5,106 nt of DNA from Candidatus Thioglobus sp. GTDB taxonomy: Bacteria; Pseudomonadota; Gammaproteobacteria; PS1; Pseudothioglobaceae. The stretch spans positions 1 to 5,106 of the forward strand of contig JAAOIF010000091.1 of assembly GCA_015163925.1 (NCBI GenBank), written 5' to 3'. A program made the translations under genes and the position numbers. The notes below the pieces were generated by a model. The model did no database searches. It had not been told where the DNA came from and was given only the letters and a program-made list of their open reading frames with translations. Shown piece by piece: positions 1 to 4,982 of this stretch (positions are counted from its first letter, which is position 1; every line of letters begins with the position of its first letter).

Positions 1-45
1 TAATATTTTTATTATTATTTTATCAAAAAAAACACCAAAAACCAA

Positions 46-98
46 AACGCCATTTTAGCCGATTATTTTTCAGCCTGATAAAACACTTTGCCTAATCG
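46..98. repeat. Left copy of a 53-nt direct repeat framing dinD
   Basis: This stretch matches 1008-1063 base for base, apart from a 3-nt insertion (cca) in the right copy after the 27th base. Similarity fades beyond position 98. Read on the minus strand it encodes a protein C-terminus (RLGKVFYQAEK, stop) followed by 20 non-coding nt. The 3-nt difference is in frame (one extra Gly codon in the other copy), which suggests a coding origin. Identity continues past the stop codon, so this is a DNA duplication and not only conserved protein. I did not recognise it as a known att site, IS end or integron attC site. Confidence 0.9.
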
Positions 99-158
99 CT
101 CGATATGGTCTATCAGCACTGAACTGTTAATATGTTTAAATAATTGAAATTCACTCAT
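63..158 (-). CDS. Small ORF (31 aa) translationally coupled to dinD; function unknown
   Basis: The ORF reads MSEFQLFKHINSSVLIDHIE then RLGKVFYQAEK and a TAA stop. Its ATG lies inside the last codons of dinD in another frame (ATGAGTGA, 8-nt overlap), the same geometry as the toxin-antitoxin pair in this window. An AGGCGG motif at 164-169 sits 5 nt before the ATG. A second in-frame ATG directly upstream (159-161) would add one Met. The last 11 residues are shared, apart from one Gly, with the gene remnant at 1025-1099 upstream of dinD, and lie in the direct repeat. No signal peptide, membrane segment or known domain is visible. It may be a genuine small protein, or a chimera in which a short N-terminus was joined to the tail of a lost gene during duplication. 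The good ribosome site and overlap favour translation. I do not recognise the family. Confidence 0.45.
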   Translation of the reverse strand: MSEFQLFKHINSSVLIDHIERLGKVFYQAEK

Positions 159-1005
159 CATTACCGCCTAATTTATCAGGATTTTTGGCGATTTTTTTGT
201 CTATTGATTTGAGTCTGCGTTCTAATTTTTTAATGTCCTCTTCTGCTGGTAAATTCTCAGGCTTTATGCCGCGTTTTAGTAAAATATCTCTAACGCCTTG
301 ATTGCTTTTAATATGTTCTGCGGTAATGGCATTTTCAGTGATTAAATTATGCTCTTTGGTGTTAAAAACGGTGATTTCTGTGGCGAAATCTTTGGCTTTG
401 ATGGTGATAGCAGGCAGGAAATCAGCCAATGCTCTGCTGTCTGGCATTTGCATTGTTTGCTTCATTTCTTTGGTAGTTTTGCCGCCAAATAAAGCAGTAT
501 CGCCTTTGGAGCGAATGAAGCCAAAATTTTTATCATTTTTGGTGTGTTTGTAAATCAAGCCTGAAAGTTCTTTTTCTGAATGAGTGAGTTTTTGCCGTGC
601 TTGCAAGCGTTCTAAGCCGTGTATTTGCTCTTGAATTAATTCCAATTTACGGGTTTGCATGGCAAAATAAGTTTGTGCAAAAGCAATGGATTCTTTTCTT
701 GGATCGCCGTTTTGAGCAATGAGATAACAGCCGTAACGCGTGAGCATCATATCTTGTATTTCCCTTTGCGAATTAGAGCCCAAAACGACCATTTTGTTGG
801 CGTCAACGAAATGGTCGGAGGGCTTATTATCACTGACTTCGCAAGAAATTTTAGCCTTGGTGATTACTTGGTTAAAATTACGCCAATCGCTATATTCCAA
901 CAAATGCTGCAAATCGCGTGCAAACCAAAATTCCACGCCGCTATCGGTGGTTTGAGAATGCTCATCAAAATTACCAGCAAACGATTGAATTATTTCATTT
1001 TTCAT
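151..1005 (-). CDS. dinD: DNA damage-inducible protein D (DinD)
   Basis: The 284-residue product resembles E. coli DinD (about 274 residues), an SOS-associated protein reported to act on RecA filaments; I assign it by recalled similarity. The N-terminal part has a BRO-N-like pattern (FWFARDLQHLLEYSDWRNF, residues 26-44). A central block follows (LTRYGCYLIAQNGDPRKESI, then AFAQTYFAMQTRKLE), then a middle region with GLIYKHTKNDK and FGGKTTKEMK, and a charged C-terminus with the motif NQGVRDILLKRGIKPENLPAEEDIKKLERR broken into LLKRGIKPENLPAEEDIKKL and flanks. The frame stays open upstream to a GTG at 1035, but the ATG at 1005 gives the expected N-terminus (MKNEIIQSFAG), so I chose it. No clear Shine-Dalgarno site precedes it, and no CTGT-N8-ACAG LexA box is visible in the roughly 100 nt upstream. 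The gene is framed by direct repeats (46-98 and 1008-1063), suggesting arrival or duplication as a cassette. It overlaps the small ORF downstream. Confidence 0.9.
   Translation of the reverse strand: MKNEIIQSFAGNFDEHSQTTDSGVEFWFARDLQHLLEYSDWRNFNQVITKAKISCEVSDNKPSDHFVDANKMVVLGSNSQREIQDMMLTRYGCYLIAQNGDPRKESIAFAQTYFAMQTRKLELIQEQIHGLERLQARQKLTHSEKELSGLIYKHTKNDKNFGFIRSKGDTALFGGKTTKEMKQTMQMPDSRALADFLPAITIKAKDFATEITVFNTKEHNLITENAITAEHIKSNQGVRDILLKRGIKPENLPAEEDIKKLERRLKSIDKKIAKNPDKLGGNDE
164..169 (-). promoter_or_regulatory. Shine-Dalgarno-like site for the small ORF inside the 3' end of dinD
   Basis: AGGCGG matches AGGAGG at five of six positions. It lies 5 nt before the ATG at 158 and 2 nt before the alternative ATG at 161, so spacing favours 158. 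It falls in the Leu-Gly-Gly codons near the dinD stop and is better than the sites before most other genes here. It is the main reason to think the small ORF is translated. Confidence 0.45.
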
Positions 1006-1007
1006 AC

Positions 1008-1063
1008 AACGCCATTTTAGCCGATTATTTTTCACCAGCCTGATAAAACACTTTGCCTAATCG
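1008..1063. repeat. Right copy of the direct repeat framing dinD
   Basis: This is the partner of 46-98: 27 identical bases, a 3-nt insertion (cca at 1035-1037), then 26 identical bases. It ends 2 nt upstream of the dinD ATG, so the repeat forms the immediate leader of dinD. It spans the coding tail of the remnant at 1025-1099 plus the 20 non-coding nt after its sense codons (stop included). Left and right copies lie 962 nt apart, so one repeat plus dinD and the small ORF's N-terminal part would form the unit. Confidence 0.9.
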
Positions 1064-1099
1064 TCCGATGGTTTGTTGAATTTTTATGCAAATTTTAAT
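1025..1099 (-). pseudogene. 3' remnant of an unidentified gene
   Basis: On the minus strand, a frame between an in-frame TAA at 1100-1102 and the TAA at 1025-1027 encodes 24 residues, ending IQQTIGRLGKVFYQAGEK. It contains no ATG, GTG or TTG that would leave a plausible protein, so it cannot be expressed as it stands. Its last 12 residues match the end of the small ORF at 63-158, with one extra Gly. It therefore looks like the broken-off C-terminus of a gene that once preceded dinD, the rest having been lost where ligE now ends. The parent family is not recognised. The alternative is that the repeat is non-coding and the frame match is fortuitous, but the in-frame 3-nt indel argues mildly for coding. 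Confidence 0.4.
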
Positions 1100-1107
1100 T
1101 TATTATC

Positions 1108-1929
1108 CTATCTGGCTGCATTTCTAATTCGCAAAAAAACTGGGAATTTGAACTTGTCATTTTTGGTAAATCCGTTATATTTAAAGGTAATTTCATCACC
1201 GATTTTTGGTGGATTTTGGCGTTGATTGTCGGTGAAACCAGAGCCGATTTTGACGAATTTTCCGCCGTTAGTTTTGCAGAGAATTGAACCCATTTTGCCG
1301 ATATATTTGCCTTTTCCGGGCAGGATTTTTTGCACAAAACATTCTCTGTCGTAATGGATTTTGACTTTCAGGGCTGAGTTCAGCCGTCCGGTTTTGTAGG
1401 CTGTGGCTGGGTTTCTGACCACAACGCCTTCGCCTTTTTGGCTGACGATTTTGTTTAAAAAGTTTTTCAGTTCGTATTTTTTTTTAATTTTACTTTGCCG
1501 AATTATGCGGATTGGAGTAGTTTTATTTTGGCGTAAAAAGTCTTTCAAAATCGCCAATCTTTCCAGCAATCCGCCGGGCTGATTTGGCACTTCAAAAATC
1601 TGATGAGTAATATTTTTCCAGCGATTATCTGGGAGGTCTCGGCGGACGATGGAGCTGATATTTTCAAAGTCGCCTCGCTTAGTCCAAAGCTCGCCGTCAA
1701 TGGCAAAAGGCGGGTAATTTTGCAAAAACCATTTCGGCGCATGGATGATATTTCCGCCTCGGCTGAGTAGGTTTTTGCCGTCCCAAAATCCGCGAATGCC
1801 GTCCAATTTTTCACTCATCACCCAGCCGATTATGTCTTTATTTTCATCATAATTTTTGAGCAAAAACAGCTCCGGTTTGCCGGCAAAAACCAGTGAGCTG
1901 AGGGCGAAAAATAAGACTAATATTTTCAT
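1108..1929 (-). CDS. ligE: Periplasmic ATP-dependent DNA ligase, LigE type
   Basis: This ligase seals nicks in DNA using ATP through an enzyme-AMP intermediate. The 273 residues begin with a Sec signal peptide (hydrophobic residues 3-16, likely cleavage VFA|GK after Ala16), so the mature enzyme should act in the periplasm, as described for LigE (Lig E) proteins of Haemophilus, Neisseria and Vibrio. Nucleotidyltransferase motifs appear in order: motif I KLDGIR with adenylated Lys41; motif III DGELW at 78-82; a motif IIIa-like IFEVP at 111-115, with Glu where Asp is usual; motif IV EGVVVR at 167-172; motif V LKVK at 187-190. A short OB-fold domain follows. The length is typical of this minimal ligase with no extra DNA-binding domain. 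The ATG overlaps the rlmD stop (ATGA) and has no obvious Shine-Dalgarno site, so translation is probably coupled. A role in DNA uptake or extracellular DNA is often proposed but unsettled. A run of nine A on the coding strand (1477-1485) is a possible slippage site. Confidence 0.92.
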   Translation of the reverse strand: MKILVLFFALSSLVFAGKPELFLLKNYDENKDIIGWVMSEKLDGIRGFWDGKNLLSRGGNIIHAPKWFLQNYPPFAIDGELWTKRGDFENISSIVRRDLPDNRWKNITHQIFEVPNQPGGLLERLAILKDFLRQNKTTPIRIIRQSKIKKKYELKNFLNKIVSQKGEGVVVRNPATAYKTGRLNSALKVKIHYDRECFVQKILPGKGKYIGKMGSILCKTNGGKFVKIGSGFTDNQRQNPPKIGDEITFKYNGFTKNDKFKFPVFLRIRNAAR

Positions 1930-3245
1930 AATTTGACAAATAAAGCGATTGATTCTACATGTGCCGTTTGCGGAAACATATCCATTACTCCGGCGGTTTC
2001 CAAGCTGTATCCGAGCTCAAATAATTTGGCACTATCGCGCGCCAGAGTCGCCGGATTGCAGGACACATAAACCAAGCGTTTGACCCCGAGTTTTGGCAAT
2101 TTTTCCACCACTTCTGCGGCCCCATTTCGCGCCGGATCTATTAAGGCTTTGTTGTAATTTTTGCCCCGAAACCACTCAAAACCCTCAATTTCATTGAATA
2201 AATCCGCCTTGTAAAAATCAACATTTTTGATATTATTTTTAATTGCATTGGCTTTTGCTCGCTCAATCAGCCCGCTGTCGCCCTCCACGCCGACCACACA
2301 TTTGGCGTATTTTGCAATCGGCAAAGTGAAATTTCCCAAGCCGCAAAACAAATCCAGCACCTCGTCTTGGTCGTTAATTTCCAATAATTCCAACGCCAAA
2401 TTAACCATTTTCTGGTTCAATTTAAAATTCACTTGAGTGAAATCTGTTGGCAAAAATTCCATTTTAATATTATGTTTTGGATGAGAATAACTCAATGAAA
2501 CTGCCTGATTTAGCGGTTTTACCGTTTCCTGCCCGCCGCTTTGAGTATAAAAAATCACGCCTAATTCCTGTTCACAATCGGATAATATTTGCTCATCTTT
2601 GGCGCTAAGTGGCTGCAAATGGCGCAAAATCAGCACTGAATTATCCTCAGCAACTGCCACTTCTAACTGCGGAATTTGCGATTTTATTGATAATTTTTCA
2701 ATGTAATTTCCAAGCGTTTCAAGGTTTTCGCCCAAGGACGGATGCAAAATTTCACACTTTTTCATATCAGCAATCCAGCCGGATTTTCTCTCCCGAAAGC
2801 CGACTAAAACTTTGTCTTTTTTTGCCACAAAACGCACGCCGAGCCGAGCTTTTCGCCGATAGCCCCAGCTCTGAATTTGTAAAGGTTTTAGCCAATTTTT
2901 CGGCTCAATTTTGGCTTGTTGCAAAAAAGCATCTTTGAGCCATTTTTGCTTGATTTTAATTTGCTCTTCGCTGGACAAATATTGCAACGAGCAGCCGCCG
3001 CAAACCCCGAACACAGCACACTTAGGACTAATTCTATTACTGGCTGAAAGTAGGATTTCCACAACATCTGCTTCCTCAAATTTTGCCCGAGAAAAAACCC
3101 GATTAGCAATCACTTTTTCGCCCGGCAAAGCGCCGCTGACAAAAATCACTTTTTCCTCAAAATGCGCAATCCCCCGCCCCTCATTTGACAAAGATTCAAT
3201 CTCTAATTCGTAAGTTTTCGCCTTCGGTTTGCGCCTTTTTCCCAT
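1926..3245 (-). CDS. rlmD: 23S rRNA (uracil-1939-C5)-methyltransferase RlmD
   Basis: The enzyme methylates C5 of U1939 in 23S rRNA using S-adenosylmethionine (RlmD/RumA family; E. coli protein 433 residues, here 439). Residues about 8-66 form the TRAM RNA-binding domain (YELEIESLSNEGRGIAHF onward). The 4Fe-4S cluster ligands are Cys76, Cys82 and Cys85 (PKCAVFGVCGGCSLQY) and Cys164 (MKKCEILHP), spaced as in E. coli. The central part carries the DFTQVN motif. The SAM-binding motif is VLDLFCGLGNFTLPI, followed by LIDPARNG. The catalytic nucleophile is Cys396 in SCNPATLARD and the general base is Glu431 in HVESIALF, so the enzyme looks intact. The ATG at 3245 follows the toxin stop with no gap and has an AAGGGA site 7 nt upstream. 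The stop overlaps the ligE start. RlmD could be confused with RlmC or TrmA, but the Fe-S motif plus TRAM domain fits RlmD best. Confidence 0.95.
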   Translation of the reverse strand: MGKRRKPKAKTYELEIESLSNEGRGIAHFEEKVIFVSGALPGEKVIANRVFSRAKFEEADVVEILLSASNRISPKCAVFGVCGGCSLQYLSSEEQIKIKQKWLKDAFLQQAKIEPKNWLKPLQIQSWGYRRKARLGVRFVAKKDKVLVGFRERKSGWIADMKKCEILHPSLGENLETLGNYIEKLSIKSQIPQLEVAVAEDNSVLILRHLQPLSAKDEQILSDCEQELGVIFYTQSGGQETVKPLNQAVSLSYSHPKHNIKMEFLPTDFTQVNFKLNQKMVNLALELLEINDQDEVLDLFCGLGNFTLPIAKYAKCVVGVEGDSGLIERAKANAIKNNIKNVDFYKADLFNEIEGFEWFRGKNYNKALIDPARNGAAEVVEKLPKLGVKRLVYVSCNPATLARDSAKLFELGYSLETAGVMDMFPQTAHVESIALFVKL

Positions 3246-3554
3246 CTATAAATCCCTTAAAATCGCCTGTAATGCCACATTAGAAATGTTGTTTTTTTGA
3301 GTTTTAGAATATACCGACATCAGCACGATTTTATCATCAATTATTCGATAAATAATCATCATAAATCCGCCACTTTTGCCAGTTTTATTTGATGAATTTT
3401 TAATCCGTTTTTTGTATAAACCTTTGCCCAAAGAAGTGCCTAATTCGTTATTGCAAAGCCCTTTAACTGCAATCTGCAAATCGCTTTTAAAGTGTGAATA
3501 TTTTTTGGATAATTGCTTGGCTTCTTTTAAAAAAGTAGCTGAATATTCAATCAT
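3246..3554 (-). CDS. RelE/ParE-superfamily toxin of a type II toxin-antitoxin pair
   Basis: The 102-residue protein has the RelE-like layout. It has an N-terminal strand and helical hairpin (MIEYSATFLKEAKQLSKKYS), a second helix (FKSDLQIAVKGL), then the family signature LGKGLYKKRIKNSSNKTGKS followed by GG at residues 42-63. C-terminal strands end in VLMSVYSKTQKNNIS. RelE-type toxins usually cleave mRNA on the ribosome, and relatives in this subgroup commonly carry the K-S-G-G turn. As I recall the subgroup, an Arg usually follows shortly after the GG and belongs to the basic active surface. Here the segment is FMMIIYRI, with Met at 65-66 and the nearest Arg at 70, so activity may be altered. 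The ATG overlaps the antitoxin stop by 8 nt (ATGATTGA), the usual order with antitoxin first. The stop directly abuts the rlmD start. Confidence 0.85.
   Translation of the reverse strand: MIEYSATFLKEAKQLSKKYSHFKSDLQIAVKGLCNNELGTSLGKGLYKKRIKNSSNKTGKSGGFMMIIYRIIDDKIVLMSVYSKTQKNNISNVALQAILRDL
3253..3258 (-). promoter_or_regulatory. Shine-Dalgarno site for rlmD inside the toxin 3' end
   Basis: AAGGGA lies 7 nt upstream of the rlmD ATG at 3245, within the last sense codons of the toxin gene. Good spacing supports that start, and means rlmD can be translated even though it directly abuts the toxin stop codon. Confidence 0.55.
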
Positions 3555-3801
3555 CTAATTGTTCCCACAAAGTATCTATCGGATAGGTTTTTCCTTGCTT
3601 TATATCGTCAAAACTATTCTTAATTGAGAGCAAAATTTTCTTCATATTAAGGCTTAATTTATCCTCAAGTTTTTGATATTTCTGATAATCCACCACCACC
3701 ACAAACGGCTTATTTTGCTTTGTAACAAGCAAATCAGCCCTAAGTGCATTTTGCAAAGTTGAAATATTTTGCTTCAAATCAGTGCTTGAAATAGTTTGCA
3801 T
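3547..3801 (-). CDS. Phd/YefM-type antitoxin
   Basis: The 84-residue partner of the toxin downstream. The N-terminal half is a typical Phd/YefM DNA-binding fold (MQTISSTDLKQNISTLQNAL, then a LLVTKQNKPFVVVVDYQKYQKL strand-helix segment). The acidic C-terminus (DTLWEQLDD) is the likely toxin-binding tail. It should neutralise the toxin and repress its own operon. The frame is open to ATGs at 3810 and 3828, which would add 3 or 9 residues (MDKIDKMDK). I chose 3801 because MQTIS-T-DLKQN is where family members normally begin and the extra residues are encoded by a 9-nt tandem repeat. None of the three ATGs has a clear Shine-Dalgarno site; each is preceded by GACAAA. An inverted repeat at 3832-3853 is the candidate operator. 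The pair sits downstream of glcF on the same strand. Confidence 0.85.
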   Translation of the reverse strand: MQTISSTDLKQNISTLQNALRADLLVTKQNKPFVVVVDYQKYQKLEDKLSLNMKKILLSIKNSFDDIKQGKTYPIDTLWEQLDD

Positions 3802-3834
3802 TTTGTCCATTTTGTCTATTTTATCCATTTTGTC
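3799..3834 (-). repeat. Four tandem 9-nt repeats at the antitoxin start
   Basis: On the minus strand, four 9-nt units follow one another: GACAAAATG, GATAAAATA, GACAAAATG, GACAAAATG. Weaker copies extend upstream to about 3852. Three units end in an in-frame ATG, so the array supplies three alternative starts and, if translated, the peptide M-D-K-I-D-K-M-D-K. Because the unit length is a multiple of three, copy-number changes would not break the frame. Confidence 0.85.
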
Positions 3835-3853
3835 TAAAGTGTCTATTTTAGAC
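3832..3853. promoter_or_regulatory. Operator-like inverted repeat before the toxin-antitoxin pair
   Basis: Arms gtctaaa (3832-3838) and tttagac (3847-3853) are perfect inverted repeats with an 8-nt spacer. A second perfect palindrome lies inside: gtcta-ttt-tagac at 3841-3853. Phd/YefM antitoxins commonly bind such short palindromes next to their own start for autoregulation. It is AT-rich, with no GC stem, so it is a poor terminator. One end touches the glcF stop codon. Function is inferred from position and symmetry only. Confidence 0.5.
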
Positions 3854-4980
3854 TAATTATCCAACAATTCAACCCAATGTTTCACCGGCGTTTTTGTGGC
3901 GTTTTGCAGGTGCATTAAGCAGCCGATATTGGCGGTTACAATCACCTCTGGGCTTGATGCTTGCAGGTTTTTGAGCTTGTTGATTTGGAGTTGTTTAGCG
4001 AGTTTTGGCTGGAAAATTGAATACGAACCGGCCGAACCACAGCACAAATGAGCATCTTTAACGCTTGCCGGATTGTAGCCCAAATCCTTTAAAATCGTTG
4101 CCACTAAGCCGCCGAGCCGCTGTCCGTGTTGCAAAGTGCAAGGCTCGTGATAGCTGATATTTGCCTTTTTTAATTGCAATTTTCGCAAATCCTTATCCGC
4201 CAAAAACTCCGAAATATCTTGAGTTTTGCTTGCTACTAATTGCGCTTTTTTGTAGTATTCATCAGCCTTTTCAAACAAATTCGGATAATCCTTGACCATC
4301 ACTCCGCAGCCGCTGGCACTGGAAATAATCACTTCTGCATCGGCTTTTAGCCAAGAGTCAATATTGGTTTTGACTTTTTTTAACGCCTCCCGCCCGCCGC
4401 TCAGATGCTGGTCTAATGCCCCGCAGCACTGCTTTTGCGGAGTTTCAATAGTCTCAAATCCAAGTTTTGCCAAAATATTTTTAATACTATTATTAATATT
4501 TGGCGCTAATATCGGCTGGACGCAACCGCCTAACAGCAAGACTTTGCCGCTGATTTTAGTGCTTATTTTGCTCGGCTTGCTAATCGTTTTGGAATGCTGA
4601 AAAATCAGGCCAATCGGATTAAAAAACAGCGGAGTAGTAAGAAATTTTCGCACGCCAAAACGCATAATTTTTTGCCAAAGTGGGCGTTTTTGTTCAACAA
4701 ATTCTCGCCCAATATCCAGCAGCTGCCCGTATTCCACCCCAGACGGGCAAGTGGTTTCACACGAACGGCAAGTCAAACAGCGGTCTAAATGGGTAATGCT
4801 AACGCTGGAAAAATCGTTATTTTCAAGCGCTGATTTCACCAAATAAATCCGCCCACGCGGCGAATCCAACTCATCACCAAGCAGCTGATAAGTCGGACAA
4901 GTAGCAAGGCAAAAGCCGCAATGAACGCATTTGCGGATAATTTCATCAGCCTTGAGATTTTTAATATCTATTGTTTGCAT
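3853..4980 (-). CDS. glcF: Glycolate oxidase iron-sulfur subunit GlcF
   Basis: GlcF is the electron-transfer subunit of glycolate dehydrogenase (GlcDEF), which oxidises glycolate to glyoxylate at the membrane. Two 4Fe-4S motifs are complete: Cys18, 21, 24 and 28 (CVHCGFCLATCP) and Cys68, 71, 74 and 78 (CLTCRSCETTCP). Two cysteine-rich CCG domains follow, with QKQCCGALDQHL and later AHLCCGSAGSY, each after a conserved Gly/Cys-rich strand (GGCVQP and HEPCTLQHGQ). The end TANIGCLMHLQ plus VKHWVELLDN matches the E. coli C-terminus. It has 375 residues against 407 in E. coli; the shortfall is mainly in the linker after the second cluster. I chose the ATG at 4980 (MQTIDIKNLKADEI); a TTG at 4995 would add five residues and overlap the preceding frame. 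No clear Shine-Dalgarno site is present. glcD and glcE are not in the window; the upstream neighbour is an rpoB-like fragment ending 2 nt away. Confidence 0.93.
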   Translation of the reverse strand: MQTIDIKNLKADEIIRKCVHCGFCLATCPTYQLLGDELDSPRGRIYLVKSALENNDFSSVSITHLDRCLTCRSCETTCPSGVEYGQLLDIGREFVEQKRPLWQKIMRFGVRKFLTTPLFFNPIGLIFQHSKTISKPSKISTKISGKVLLLGGCVQPILAPNINNSIKNILAKLGFETIETPQKQCCGALDQHLSGGREALKKVKTNIDSWLKADAEVIISSASGCGVMVKDYPNLFEKADEYYKKAQLVASKTQDISEFLADKDLRKLQLKKANISYHEPCTLQHGQRLGGLVATILKDLGYNPASVKDAHLCCGSAGSYSIFQPKLAKQLQINKLKNLQASSPEVIVTANIGCLMHLQNATKTPVKHWVELLDN

Positions 4981-4982
4981 TT

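Noticed and set aside
1..45. AT-rich left end as a terminator or promoter
   Set aside because: It holds A and T runs but no GC-rich stem and no convincing -35/-10 pair, so I see no supported feature.
1006..1035. GTG start at 1035 for dinD
   Set aside because: It adds ten residues (MKNNRLKWRC) encoded by the repeat, and the ATG at 1005 gives the N-terminus expected for DinD.
46..1063. Direct repeats as integron attC sites or IS ends
   Set aside because: No RYYYAAC/GTTRRRY pair with internal dyad symmetry, no terminal inverted repeats, and no transposase or integrase between the copies.
2227..2436. Plus-strand ORFs, e.g. inside rlmD (2227-2436, 2609-2938, 2911-3213), dinD (302-553, 655-1020) and glcF (4292-4600)
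   Set aside because: They lie opposite well-supported conserved genes, show no recognisable domain and look like antisense shadows.
3832..3853. Inverted repeat as a rho-independent terminator of glcF
   Set aside because: The stem is short and AT-rich and is not followed by a U tract on the minus strand; an operator is more likely.
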